Below are positions 19,081 through 28,346 of a stretch of 64,000 bases of DNA, piece by piece; the stretch's first letter is position 1; each line of letters opens with the position of its first letter. The notes below the pieces were generated by a model, which made no database searches, was not told the origin of the DNA, and worked only from the letters and a program-made list of their open reading frames with translations. Origin of the DNA: Microlunatus phosphovorus NM-1 (GTDB taxonomy: Bacteria; Actinomycetota; Actinomycetes; Propionibacteriales; Propionibacteriaceae); NCBI RefSeq assembly GCF_000270245.1, contig NC_015635.1, forward strand, positions 3,782,001 to 3,846,000. Direction: 5' to 3'. The translations under genes were made by a program, and so were the position numbers.

Positions 19081-19148
19081 GATCTGCTCGGGTTGGTCGG
19101 TCTCGCTCGATCAATAGATGGAGCAGAACCGACAAGACCGAGCAGATC
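19081..19148. terminator. Long imperfect inverted repeat between the FMN reductase and UvrA-like genes
   Basis: Two 21-base arms at 19081-19101 and 19128-19148 match at 18 positions (outer 11 bases GATCTGCTCGG perfect), with a 26-base loop. It lies downstream of the FMN reductase and upstream of the UvrA-like gene, both read on the minus strand. It could terminate the first transcript or be a regulatory hairpin for the second. There is no clear T-run. Confidence 0.45.
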
Positions 19149-19181
19149 CGGGCGCGGGTCAGGGCTCGACGGCCGCCGTGG

Positions 19182-19751
19182 TCAGGGCCGGGGAAGCACC
19201 GTCAGGACACGGGCGATGTGATCGCGGAACTCTTCCATGTAGCCACGGAGGAACGCGGCGGTGGCTTCATCGCTGACCTCGCCGTCGGGGCTGAAGACCG
19301 CCGGGGAATAGTGGATGTACGCCTCCGGGGAGGTCATCTGGCGCGCGTTGCAGAAGCCCAGCACCGCCCGCAGGCTCTGCTGACCGACGGCGGTCCCGAT
19401 GGCGCCGATCGAGGCGCCGATGACGCCGGCCGGAATGTGGTGGAAGGAGTTCTTGCCCCACGGCCGGGAGGCCCAGTCGATCGCGTTCTTCAAGGCACCG
19501 GGAATCGAGCGGTTGTACTCCGGGCTGATGAACAGCACCGCGTCCGAGCCTTCGATGGCCTCCTTCAAGGCGATCGCCTCCGGCGGGTAGTCGGCATCGT
19601 AATCAGGGCTGTAGAGCGGCAGATTCCCGATCGGGATCTCGCTGAACTCCAAGTCCGGCGGCGCAAGACTGATCAGCGCCTTGGACAAGACCCGGTTGAT
19701 CGAGGTGGACGACAGGCTTCCGATGAAATAGCCAACCTGGTACGTGGTCAC
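19182..19751 (-). CDS. NAD(P)H-dependent FMN reductase family protein
   Basis: A flavodoxin-fold reductase of 189 residues. The FMN-phosphate loop is GSLSSTSINRVLSKAL, and the second flavin-contacting motif is SPEYNRSIPGALKNAIDWAS, both typical of the family that includes chromate and quinone reductases. I chose the GTG at 19751 for its AAAGGAA ribosome site; an upstream frame to 19793 lacks one. It is divergent from a LysR-type gene, a common pairing for redox-responsive reductases, though that regulator is truncated here. Confidence 0.88.
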   Translation of the reverse strand: MTTYQVGYFIGSLSSTSINRVLSKALISLAPPDLEFSEIPIGNLPLYSPDYDADYPPEAIALKEAIEGSDAVLFISPEYNRSIPGALKNAIDWASRPWGKNSFHHIPAGVIGASIGAIGTAVGQQSLRAVLGFCNARQMTSPEAYIHYSPAVFSPDGEVSDEATAAFLRGYMEEFRDHIARVLTVLPRP

Positions 19752-19810
19752 GGGCTGTTCCTTTCGGCTGGTGGAACTAGGCGTTGTGACCAAGTGTGGT
19801 TGTCAGGAGC

Positions 19811-19910
19811 CCAGCGCGGCAAGCAGCCCAACGTAGCCCGGCGCTGGTGCCTCCGCGTCGGGCAGCCGCAGCTCACAGTCGTTCGCCGATGAGAGTGCGG
19901 TGAGAGTGCG
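19811..19910. promoter_or_regulatory. Repeats in the FMN reductase/LysR divergent promoter
   Basis: CCAGCGC (19811-19817) pairs with GCGCTGG (19841-19847). Nearer the LysR start, GAGAGTGCG is directly repeated at 19891-19899 and 19902-19910, an 11-base period. Either could be a regulator site. The assignment to the adjacent LysR protein is inference. Confidence 0.35.
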
Positions 19911-19948
19911 CCCGGCAATCATCGCCGACACCCCACTAGCATGCAGCC

Positions 19949-20611
19949 GTGGTCGATCTTGATCTACGCCGACTGCACTACTTCGTGGCGGTCGCCGAAT
20001 CGCTGAGCTTCATCCGTGCTGCGGCGGCGGTACACATGACCCAGCCCGCACTGAGCCGTCAGATCGCAGCCCTGGAACAGTCCTTGGGCACCAAGCTGTT
20101 CGAGCGTTCGCGCCAGGGCACCGAGCTCACCGCCGCCGGCCGCGAGATCTTGGACCAGGCTCGGGACCTGCTGCGGGCGGCCACAGCGCTCGAGCGAGCG
20201 GCACGCACGGCGGGGCGCGCGGAGGCTCGGTTCACGATCGGGTTCATGCCTGGCACCGATGCGGCATCGATCATCACCACCTTCCAGCGTCAACATCCCG
20301 ACCTCCAGATCGACGCTGTGTTCACCAGCCTCGCCGACCAGGTCGACTTCGTCACCGATGGTCGGGTCGACATCGCGTTCACCCGGCTGCCGATCGGCCC
20401 GAGGACATTGCGGGTCGTGCCGCTGTTCGAGGAAGCGCTGATGGTCGCGATCTCGCGCGACCACCCCGGCGACCGACGGCTGACACAGGCCACCAGGGCG
20501 GCCCCGGACGGTTCATGCCGAGGCGGCATCAGCGTCGCCAGAATCGGCATTGGCGAGAGCTGGCGGTCCTCGAACACGATGGTGACCACCAGGCCCGACA
20601 TCGTCTGGTGA
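19949..20611 (+). pseudogene. C-terminally truncated LysR-family regulator
   Basis: The N-terminal winged helix-turn-helix is intact (FVAVAESLSFIRAAAAVHMT, then QPALSRQI), and the effector domain begins normally (FTIGFMPGTDAASIITTF). Family resemblance ends near residue 178, after VAISRDHPGDRRL. The last about 40 residues look random and the stop comes at 220, against about 300 for the family. No missing effector sequence is found in any frame before the next gene at 20691, so this looks like a deletion rather than a simple frameshift. The start is a GTG. A shortened protein could still bind DNA but should not sense its ligand. Confidence 0.7.
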
Positions 20612-20690
20612 GGTCACGAGACAGTCAGCGCGCGGACTGTGCCGACCGCACCAGCCTGGTTCATTCTCCCCTGACTGAAAGGACTTCACC

Positions 20691-21500
20691 ATGCGACGAC
20701 TGCTGCGCAGCTGGCTGCTGGCTGTGGCGACTCTGACCCTGCTGGCCACCGCCGGCATCTATCCGAGCGCGGCCGGCACCACCGGCCATCCCGCCCCGAA
20801 AAGACCGACCATCGTGCTGGTGCACGGGGCGTTCGCGGACTCGTCCAGTTGGAGCGGCGAGGTCGAGCGACTCCAGAATCGCGGCTATCAGGTGATCGCC
20901 GTCGCGAACCCGCTGCGCAGTGTCGCTTCCGACACGGCGTACCTGACGAGCGTGCTGGCCACCATTCCGGGCCCGATCGTGCTCGTCGGGCACTCCTACG
21001 CCGGCTTCTTGATCAGCGCGGCGGCAGCGAACGATCCGGACGTGAAGGCACTCGTCTATGTCGCCGCCTACATCCCACGGGCCGGGGAGTCGCCGGCAGA
21101 CCTGACCTACAAGGATCCGGGCTCGCTGTTGAGTGGAGACAACCTCGTCGGCCGGTCCGAGCCGACCGGTGGCACCGATCTGTACGTCAATCCGGCCACC
21201 TTCCAGAAGGTCTACGCAGGCGGTCTGTCCCGTTCCGAGGCAGCCGTGGCCGCCGTCGTCCAACGGCCCATTGCCGCGGCCGCTCTGGGCGAGGCCACCA
21301 CCGTGAATCCGCCGGCCAAGACACCGAAGTGGGCCATCGTGGCACTGGAGGACAACGCCATTCCCACGGTCACCCAGCGGTTCATGGCGCAGCGTGCCGG
21401 TGCCCGGGTCGTCACCACACACTCCGGTCATGACGTGCCGGCCGCCAGCCCCAAGCTCGTGGCCGACGTCATCCTGAGCGCGGCACAGACGGTGCACTGA
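20691..21500 (+). CDS. Secreted alpha/beta hydrolase
   Basis: An exported esterase/lipase-like hydrolase of 269 residues. A signal peptide (RR, a hydrophobic stretch LLAVATLTLLATAGI, then a small-residue cleavage region near 28) precedes the fold. The oxyanion region is LVHGAFADSSSW, the nucleophile is Ser102 in GHSYAG, and the catalytic His is about 247 in HSGHDVP. The ATG has an AAAGGA ribosome site. It resembles the RutD/salicylate-esterase-like group with an HGAFAD-type motif. The substrate is unknown, and it may once have been controlled by the upstream LysR gene. Confidence 0.85.
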   Translation: MRRLLRSWLLAVATLTLLATAGIYPSAAGTTGHPAPKRPTIVLVHGAFADSSSWSGEVERLQNRGYQVIAVANPLRSVASDTAYLTSVLATIPGPIVLVGHSYAGFLISAAAANDPDVKALVYVAAYIPRAGESPADLTYKDPGSLLSGDNLVGRSEPTGGTDLYVNPATFQKVYAGGLSRSEAAVAAVVQRPIAAAALGEATTVNPPAKTPKWAIVALEDNAIPTVTQRFMAQRAGARVVTTHSGHDVPAASPKLVADVILSAAQTVH

Positions 21501-21523
21501 CCGAGCTGCACCGGACGCGGCCC

Positions 21524-22927
21524 TCAAACACCGGGCGGTCGGCCGTCCTGCGGTCGGATGAACGCCGTCCAGGTGATCGCGAAACAGACGGCGTAGTAGG
21601 CGATGAAGATCAGGTAGGCCCCGTCGCCGGTCTGGAAGCTCAGGAACGACTGTCGAAACGCCAGGTTGACCCCGACTCCGCCGAGGGCGCCGATCGCACC
21701 AGCAAGACCGATCAGCGCACCGGCGCGTCGGGTGGCCCGCTTCTCGGTCAAGTCCACCTCCTCGCCGCGGCCTGCCTCGACGACCGCCTTGGCATGGAAG
21801 ATCGCCGGGATCATCTTGTACGTCGAACCGTTCCCCAGCCCGCTGAACACGAACAGCGTGGTGAACCCGACGATGTAGATCGGCAGCGAGTGCAACTGGG
21901 AGGCCGCCAACACGACGCCGGCGCCGATGGCCATCGCCACGAAGTTCCAGAAGGTGACCCGCGACCCCGAGTAGCGGTCGGCCAGCGCACCGCCGACCGG
22001 ACGGATCAGCGAGCCGAGCAACGGTCCGAGGACGGTGAGCGCCGCAGCCTTGACCGGGGTCGGGAACTGCTCGGGGAACTGCACCAGCAGCACCTGTCCG
22101 AACGCGAAGCTGAAGCCGATGAAGGAACCGAAGGTGCCGATGTAGAGCAGCGACATGATCCAGGTCTCGCGATGGGTCATCACCTCCCGGATGGCGCCCT
22201 TGGCTTGGGAGTTCTGCGCCAGGTTGTCCATGAACACCGCGGCGCCGCTCGCGGCCAGGAGGATCAGCGGCAGATAGATGACCACCATCGCGCGCGGGTG
22301 CTGCGTGCCGAGGGTGGCGAGCACGACCAGGCCGACGAGTTGCACGACCGGCACGCCCAGGTTGCCGCCACCGGCGTTGATGCCGAGCGCCCAACCCTTG
22401 AGCCGGACCGGGTAGAAGGTGTTGATGTTGGTCATCGACGAGGCGAAGTTGCCACCACCGACGCCGGCGGACATGGCCACCACCAGCAAGGTGCCGAACT
22501 CCACACCCGGCTGCAGGAAGATGGCGATCAGGGTCGTCGGCACCAGCAGCAGCAACGCTGACACGATGGTCCAGTTGCGGCCGCCGAAGATCGCGACCGC
22601 GAACGTGTACGGCAACCGCAGCACCGCCCCCACCAGCGTCGGCAGTGCGGTCAGCAGGAACTTCTGCGCCGGGTCGAAGCCGTACTCCGGGCCGAGGAAC
22701 AGCACCAGCACCGACCACAGGCTCCAGATGGAAAACCCGATGTGCTCGCTGGCGACGGAGAAGATCAGATTGCGGCGGGCGATCGGCTTGCCCCTGGTGG
22801 TCCAGAACTCCGGGTCCTCCGGGCGCCAGTCCTCGATCCACCTGCCCCCGAGGCGGTGCTTGGCGGCTGTGGTGGCCAGAGTGCTCGAGGTCGCAGGTGC
22901 CGTGGTCGAGGTATCGGACGTACTCAT
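21524..22927 (-). CDS. Nitrate/nitrite transporter (MFS, NarK/NasA type)
   Basis: A 12-segment major facilitator of 467 residues. The nitrate-signature regions are present: GVGGGNFASSMTNINTFYP in the first half, and the glycine-rich FVFSGLGNGSTYKM in the second, both typical of NarK-type nitrate carriers. It is the last gene of the nasA-nirB-nirD operon, 27 bases after nirD, with an AAGGA ribosome site. In this context it should import nitrate, or exchange nitrate for nitrite, for assimilation. Confidence 0.9.
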   Translation of the reverse strand: MSTSDTSTTAPATSSTLATTAAKHRLGGRWIEDWRPEDPEFWTTRGKPIARRNLIFSVASEHIGFSIWSLWSVLVLFLGPEYGFDPAQKFLLTALPTLVGAVLRLPYTFAVAIFGGRNWTIVSALLLLVPTTLIAIFLQPGVEFGTLLVVAMSAGVGGGNFASSMTNINTFYPVRLKGWALGINAGGGNLGVPVVQLVGLVVLATLGTQHPRAMVVIYLPLILLAASGAAVFMDNLAQNSQAKGAIREVMTHRETWIMSLLYIGTFGSFIGFSFAFGQVLLVQFPEQFPTPVKAAALTVLGPLLGSLIRPVGGALADRYSGSRVTFWNFVAMAIGAGVVLAASQLHSLPIYIVGFTTLFVFSGLGNGSTYKMIPAIFHAKAVVEAGRGEEVDLTEKRATRRAGALIGLAGAIGALGGVGVNLAFRQSFLSFQTGDGAYLIFIAYYAVCFAITWTAFIRPQDGRPPGV

Positions 22928-22954
22928 GATTGCGAGTCCTTCAACGGTGGTGGA

Positions 22955-23287
22955 TCAACAGTCGAGGACGATGCGGTCGTCGATGACCTGCACGTCGTAG
23001 GTGCGCAGGGTGTAGTCACTGCTGGTCGAGCAGCCGGTGGTGAGGTCGAACGCGTTCAGGTGCAGCGGACAGAGCACCACCGTCGAGTCGATCTGCCCGT
23101 CAGCGATCGGGCCGCCCTTGTGTGGGCAGACCGCGGACACCGCACGCAGGCTGCCGTCGCGCAGTCGGAAGACCGCGATCTGCTCCCCGGCGACCGCGAA
23201 GGCCCGGCCCTCGCCGTACGGGACCTGGTCGAGCCTGCCCAGGACGTGCCGCATGCCCACGCGGGCGTCGCTCAGGTCGGTGCTCAC
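22955..23287 (-). CDS. nirD: Nitrite reductase small subunit, Rieske type
   Basis: The small partner of assimilatory NAD(P)H nitrite reductase, 110 residues. It keeps the Rieske ligands (VCPHKGGPI and LCPLHLNAFDL). I placed the start at the GTG at 23287, whose GTGA overlaps the nirB stop by four bases, the usual arrangement for coupled subunits. A longer open frame back to 23401 only runs antisense-like over nirB. Confidence 0.88.
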   Translation of the reverse strand: MSTDLSDARVGMRHVLGRLDQVPYGEGRAFAVAGEQIAVFRLRDGSLRAVSAVCPHKGGPIADGQIDSTVVLCPLHLNAFDLTTGCSTSSDYTLRTYDVQVIDDRIVLDC

Positions 23288-25830
23288 CAGGACCCGCCCA
23301 GCAAGATCTCGGCCCGATTCTTGGGCACGTGCGGCAGCACCTCGAGCGGCAGCGATGCCCGGAACTGCCCCGGGCTTGCCGGGTTCTTCCCGTCCTGCCA
23401 CGGATCGCGGTGGTTCTCGGCATGCTTGGCCACTTCCGCGTCCAGCCGCTCCGCGATCCCTTCACTGTCGGTGACCACCACGGCGCGGATGTGCTCCAGC
23501 CCGACTCGGGGAACGAACGCGTACGTGCGTTCCAGCCACTTGGCGTTCTCCCGGTAGTACTGCAGGAACCGGCCGGTGAGGAGCTTGGCGGTCTCGGCGT
23601 CGTCGACGGTGCAGAGCAGATCGCCCTTGCGGATGTGCGCGCCGGCCGCGCCGCCGATGTAGATCTCCCAGCGGCCGCCCTCGATCGCCACGATGCCGAC
23701 GTCCTTCACGTACGACTCGGCGCAGTTGCGGGGGCAGCCCGAGACGGCCAGTTTCATCTTGGCCGGACCCTCCATGCCCTGCAGCCGCGTCTCCAGCTCG
23801 ATCCCGAGCTTGGTGGAGTCGCCGGTGCCGAACCGGCAGAACTCCTGCCCGACACAGGTCTTCACGGTGCGAAACGACTTGCCGTACGCGTAGCCGGACG
23901 GCATGTCGAGGTCGGCCCAGACGGCCGGCAGGTCCTCCTTCTTGATGCCCAGCAGGTCGATCCGCTGACCGCCGGTCAGCTTGACCATCGGCACGTCGTA
24001 CTTCTCCGCGACGTCGGCGATCCGGCGCAGCTGCTCGGGTGTCGTGACCCCGCCCCGCATCTGCGGCACGACGGAGAAGGTGCCGTCCTTCTGGATGTTG
24101 GCGTGCACCCGGTCGTTGATGAATCGGCCCTCACGATCATCGGGCGCCTCGCTCCCCCACATCATCTTCAGCAGTGACGCCAGACCCATCTTGGACTTGG
24201 CGTCCTCCGCGCCGCCCGGCGCCAAGGCCGCGAACACCTCGGCCACCGAGCGCAGGTTGCGCTCCCGGATCTCGGCCATCAGGGTCGGCTTGTCCAGCGG
24301 GATGCCCGGCACATACCAGTGGATCGACGGATCCTCCTGGACCGCACCGTCGGCGGCCCACTCCACCAGCTTGGCCACCAGCCCCTTGCAGGACCCGCAG
24401 CCCTTGCCGGCCCGGGTCGCGTCCATCACGCCGGTGACGGTCTTGCAGCCGCCCTTGACGGTGTCGACGATCGTCGACTTGCAGACGCCGTTGCAATTGC
24501 ACACCTGGGCGTCGTCGGCCAGCTCGGCGACACCGACGTCCTCCGTGGGCCCACCCAGGTCGAACAGCAGCTCCACCCGCTCGTCCGGCAGTGGCAGCCC
24601 GCGGTCGAAGGCCTGCTGCAGGAAGGCGACCTTGGAGCTGTCACCGAGCAGCGTCGCGCCGATCACCTTGCCGTCGCGGACCACGACCGACTTGTAGACG
24701 CCCCGGCTCGGCTCGGAGAACACGATGTGCTCGTCGGTGTCTCGCTCCGGCTCGGCGACACCCATCGAGGCGACCTCGACTCCGGCCACCTTGAGTTTGG
24801 TCGCGGTGCGCGAGCCGAGATAGCGCGCCGCGGGGTTCGCGCCGGTGATCTGATCGGCAAGCACCACCGCCTGCTCCCACAGGGGTGCCACCAGTCCGTA
24901 GACCTCGCCGCGGTGCTGCACGCACTCCCCGACCGCGAACACCGACGGGTCTTCGACGGTACGCAGCTGGTCGTCGACCACGATCGCCCGTTCGACGGTG
25001 AAACCGGAGACGGTGGCGACATCGGTGTTCGGCCGGATACCGGCGGCGATCACCACCAGATCGCAATCGATCTCGGTGAGATCGCGCAGCTTGACGCCGC
25101 GCACCCGGTCCGGACCCCAGACCTCGGTGACCCGGGTGCCGGTGAAAACCCCGACGCCGAGCTGGGCCATGCTGCGGCGCAGGATCTCACCGCCGGCGCG
25201 GCCGAGCTGGGCGTTCATCAGGTGCTTGCCGGAGTGCACGACGTCGACCTGGACCCCATGGGTCTGCAAGCCGCGGGCGGCCTCCAGACCGAGCAGGCCA
25301 CCGCCGATCACCACCGCCCGGTGATGATCCTCGCGCCGCGCGTACTCGACCATCGCCCGGGTGTCGTCGAGGGTGCGGAAGGAGAAGACGCCCGGCAGCA
25401 TCGAGCCATTTGGGCGATAGATGCCCTCCGTCGGCGGCACGAAAGCGCGGCTGCCGGTGGCAATGATCAGCTGGTCGTAGGGCGTGATCGACCCGTCATC
25501 GCCGAAGACCACCTTGGCGAACCGATCGATTCGCTCGATGCGGACGCCGGCATGCAGGTCGATGGCGTTGTCGGCGTACCACTGCAGGCTGTTGAGGAAG
25601 ATGTCCGCCTCGCTGTCCTCGCCGGACAGCACATGGCTGAGCATGATGCGGTTGTAGTTGCCGTACGGCTCGTCGCCGAACATGGTGATCTCGAACAGCT
25701 CGGCACCGTTGCGGCTGAGGATCTCCTCCACCGTGCGGGCACCGGCCATGCCATTGCCGATCACCACCAGCCGCTGCTTCGTCGGCCAGCTCTCCCTCGC
25801 TGAACTGGGAGGCGCAAGCAGATCTGTCAT
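23284..25830 (-). CDS. nirB: Nitrite reductase large subunit, NAD(P)H-dependent
   Basis: Reduces nitrite to ammonium in the cytoplasm with six electrons. The 848 residues hold, in order: an FAD-binding fold (VVIGNGMAGARTVEEIL), an NAD(P) fold (VVIGGGLLGLEAARGL), a BFD-like [2Fe-2S] domain (VCNCNGVCKS, then KGCGSC), and the siroheme/[4Fe-4S] reductase part with cysteines in TCVGQEFC and SGCPRNC. The ATG overlaps the nasA stop in TGATG, so translation is coupled. It forms an operon with nasA, nirD and the transporter. Confidence 0.95.
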   Translation of the reverse strand: MTDLLAPPSSARESWPTKQRLVVIGNGMAGARTVEEILSRNGAELFEITMFGDEPYGNYNRIMLSHVLSGEDSEADIFLNSLQWYADNAIDLHAGVRIERIDRFAKVVFGDDGSITPYDQLIIATGSRAFVPPTEGIYRPNGSMLPGVFSFRTLDDTRAMVEYARREDHHRAVVIGGGLLGLEAARGLQTHGVQVDVVHSGKHLMNAQLGRAGGEILRRSMAQLGVGVFTGTRVTEVWGPDRVRGVKLRDLTEIDCDLVVIAAGIRPNTDVATVSGFTVERAIVVDDQLRTVEDPSVFAVGECVQHRGEVYGLVAPLWEQAVVLADQITGANPAARYLGSRTATKLKVAGVEVASMGVAEPERDTDEHIVFSEPSRGVYKSVVVRDGKVIGATLLGDSSKVAFLQQAFDRGLPLPDERVELLFDLGGPTEDVGVAELADDAQVCNCNGVCKSTIVDTVKGGCKTVTGVMDATRAGKGCGSCKGLVAKLVEWAADGAVQEDPSIHWYVPGIPLDKPTLMAEIRERNLRSVAEVFAALAPGGAEDAKSKMGLASLLKMMWGSEAPDDREGRFINDRVHANIQKDGTFSVVPQMRGGVTTPEQLRRIADVAEKYDVPMVKLTGGQRIDLLGIKKEDLPAVWADLDMPSGYAYGKSFRTVKTCVGQEFCRFGTGDSTKLGIELETRLQGMEGPAKMKLAVSGCPRNCAESYVKDVGIVAIEGGRWEIYIGGAAGAHIRKGDLLCTVDDAETAKLLTGRFLQYYRENAKWLERTYAFVPRVGLEHIRAVVVTDSEGIAERLDAEVAKHAENHRDPWQDGKNPASPGQFRASLPLEVLPHVPKNRAEILLGGSW

Positions 25831-28334
25831 CAGTGCTCTACCAGTCCGAGGTCGACCACGACCGTGCCGATCAGTCCGGCGGGTGCGGCCAGGGCGAGCT
25901 CGATCAGCGAGCCACCCTCGATGTCCTCCACGACCCGCAGCGGCACGTGCACGTCACCCTTGGCGCCGATCGGGAAGTAGCGCATCGGCACTCCGTCGCG
26001 CAGCAGCACGACGGTGATCAGCTCGTCGGTGGAGTTGCCGCCGCGGAAATAGAGCGCCTGACTGACCACGCCATCGGGCACCAGCCGGCTGAGCTCGTCG
26101 CTGATCGGTGTCTGCTTGTCCATCCCGGCGCCGTGGAAGGGATAGACGCCTTGCAGGAAATGGTTGCGAGCGATCACGGGAGATTCCTTCCGAGGAGACG
26201 AGTTGCCGATCCGGGCGACGTCGACCGCGCAGGCCTTGAAGGCGGGCATCTTGGAGTGCCGATCCAGCACGGGGTTGGTGAGGTTGTTGGCCGCCGAGGC
26301 CCCGCCCCAGTGGAACGGCACGAACACGGTGTCGGGCCGGATGTCGTCGTTGACGCTGGCCCGGAAGGTCGCGGTGCCGCGGCGCGATCTCAGCTCGACG
26401 AGGTCGGTGTGCTGCACACCCAGTGAGCGGGCCAGGTCCGGGTGCAGCTGAGCTTCCGGCTCCCCGGTGGCCTGTTCCTGACGGGCCTGTTCCTGATGGG
26501 CCTGTTCCTGACGGGCCTGGGCCGGGCTCAGCGCCCGCCGCGTCTGGGTGCCGCTTTGGTAGTGCGCCATCAGCCGACCGGTGGTCAGCACGTACGGGAA
26601 CCTGGCATCCGGCGTCTCGGCGGGTGCGGTGTAGTCGACCCGGATGAAGCGGGCTCGGCCGTCGCGGGTCGGGAAGCCGCCGGCGAACAGGCGTGGCGTA
26701 CCGGGATGGTCCTCGCTCGGACACGGCCAGAACACTCCGTCGGTGGCCTCGATCCGCTCCCAGCTGATGCCGGCATAGTCGGCGATACCGCCGGCCGAGG
26801 CGCGGCGCAGCTCGGCGAACATCTCGGCCGGATCGGCGCTGAGATAGGCACCCCGGCCGAGTCCGTCGGCCAGGGCCTTCAACAGCTGCAGGTCGTCGAG
26901 CACTCCTTCGGGCGGCGGCAGCGCCCGCTTGCGCCGGATGACGCGGCCTTCGAGGTTGGTCATCGTCCCTTCCTCCTCCGCCCACTGGGCGGCGGGGAGC
27001 ACGACATCGGCCAGTTCGGCGGTCTCGGAGAGGAAGAGGTCGGAGACCACCAGCAGGTCCAGGGCGGCGAGCCGGTCGCGGACCCGGTTCACGTCCGGGG
27101 CGGAGACGGCGATGTTGGACGCCAGCACCAGCAGCGCGCGGACCCCACCGTCGGTGCCCATCCGGTCGAGCATCTCGTACGCCGACAGCCCCGGCTTGGG
27201 CAGCTCGGTGGGGTCGATCCCCCAGACTTTCGCCACGTGTGCGCGGTGTTCCGGGTCGGCCAGCTTGCGATAGCCGGGCAGCTGATCCGCCTTCTGGCCG
27301 TGCTCGCGGCCTCCCTGGCCGTTGCCCTGGCCGGTGATCGTGCCGTAGCCGGAGCACGGCCTGCCGGGCAGTCCGAGCGCCAGCGCCAGGTTGATGAACG
27401 CCTGCGCGGTGTCGGTGCCGGCACTGTGCTGCTCGGCTCCGCGGGCGGTCAAGATCATCGCGCTCTCGGCCTCGGCGAGCGCACGGACGGCGGCGATCAT
27501 GGACTCGACCGGTACGCCGGTGATCCGCTCCACCCGGTCCGGCCAATAGGACGCGACCCCGTCCCGCACCGCGGCGAAACCGGAGGTGCGGGCGGCCACA
27601 TACTCCTCGTCGACCAGGCCCTCCCGAATCGCCAGGTGGAGCAGACCGTTGGCCAGCGCGAGATCGGTGCCCGGCACGGGCTGCAGGTGCAGATCGGCGC
27701 CTGCTGCCGTCGCGGTCCGGCGCGGATCGACGACGATGTGCGTCGCCCCGGCGGCACGACCGGCGTCGAAATACTGCATCGCCGGCGGCATCGTGGCGGC
27801 CGGGTTCGAACCGACCAGCAGGATCGCCTTGGTCTCGGCGATGTCGGCCAGCGGAAACGGCAGCCCGCGATCGATGCCGAAGGCTCGGTTGCTCGCGGTC
27901 GCCGCCGAACTCATGCAGAACCGGCCGTTGTAGTCGATCATGGCGGTGCGCAGCACCACCCGGGCGAACTTGCCGAACGCGTACGCCTGCTCGTTCGTCA
28001 GGCCGCCACCGCCGAAGCAGCCGACCGCGTCGCGACCGTACTTCGCTTGGGTGGCGGTGATCCCGTCGACGATCGCCGCCAGCGCCTCGGTCCAGCTCGC
28101 CGGCCGGAAAGCGCTGGCCCGATCCCCAGGCACCGTGCGCACCAACGGGTGCAGCAGCCGCTGCGGATGATCCAGCAAGGTCGCCGCGTTCCAGCCCTTG
28201 CTGCACAGACCACCCCGGTTGGTCGGGAAGTCGAGCTGCGGCTGCAGGGTGACCGGCCGGGTTCGGGCCGTCAGCACGATCCCGCACTGCAAAGAGCAGT
28301 ACGGACAGTGCGTCCGGGTTCGGTCGGCAAGCAT
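25830..28334 (-). CDS. nasA: Assimilatory nitrate reductase, molybdopterin catalytic subunit
   Basis: Reduces nitrate to nitrite in the cytoplasm. The N-terminal [4Fe-4S] ligands are in HCPYCSLQCGIVL and GLCSKGW. A bis-MGD oxidoreductase body follows with FGGGGLTNEQAYAFGKFARV-like and LVGSNPAATMPP segments. Two additions stand out: a QEQA-rich linker at about residues 607-622 coded by a tandem repeat, and an extra C-terminal domain of about 110 residues (from RNHFLQGVYPFHGAG to GTVVVDLGLVEH) seen in some actinobacterial relatives. Its role is unknown to me. It is first in the operon and divergent from the hemD-like regulator. Confidence 0.92.
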   Translation of the reverse strand: MLADRTRTHCPYCSLQCGIVLTARTRPVTLQPQLDFPTNRGGLCSKGWNAATLLDHPQRLLHPLVRTVPGDRASAFRPASWTEALAAIVDGITATQAKYGRDAVGCFGGGGLTNEQAYAFGKFARVVLRTAMIDYNGRFCMSSAATASNRAFGIDRGLPFPLADIAETKAILLVGSNPAATMPPAMQYFDAGRAAGATHIVVDPRRTATAAGADLHLQPVPGTDLALANGLLHLAIREGLVDEEYVAARTSGFAAVRDGVASYWPDRVERITGVPVESMIAAVRALAEAESAMILTARGAEQHSAGTDTAQAFINLALALGLPGRPCSGYGTITGQGNGQGGREHGQKADQLPGYRKLADPEHRAHVAKVWGIDPTELPKPGLSAYEMLDRMGTDGGVRALLVLASNIAVSAPDVNRVRDRLAALDLLVVSDLFLSETAELADVVLPAAQWAEEEGTMTNLEGRVIRRKRALPPPEGVLDDLQLLKALADGLGRGAYLSADPAEMFAELRRASAGGIADYAGISWERIEATDGVFWPCPSEDHPGTPRLFAGGFPTRDGRARFIRVDYTAPAETPDARFPYVLTTGRLMAHYQSGTQTRRALSPAQARQEQAHQEQARQEQATGEPEAQLHPDLARSLGVQHTDLVELRSRRGTATFRASVNDDIRPDTVFVPFHWGGASAANNLTNPVLDRHSKMPAFKACAVDVARIGNSSPRKESPVIARNHFLQGVYPFHGAGMDKQTPISDELSRLVPDGVVSQALYFRGGNSTDELITVVLLRDGVPMRYFPIGAKGDVHVPLRVVEDIEGGSLIELALAAPAGLIGTVVVDLGLVEH
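26469..26513. repeat. Three tandem 15-bp units inside nasA
   Basis: GGCCTGTTCCTGACG and near-identical copies occur at 26469-26483, 26484-26498 and 26499-26513, with a partial fourth. On the coding strand each unit encodes a QEQA-containing pentapeptide. The unit length keeps frame, so copy number could vary between strains without breaking the enzyme. Confidence 0.85.
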
Positions 28335-28346
28335 GCAACCATCGTC

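Noticed and set aside
26469-26513. Possible CRISPR-like repeat
   Set aside because: The units are contiguous, 15 bases long, have no spacers and encode an in-frame peptide repeat.
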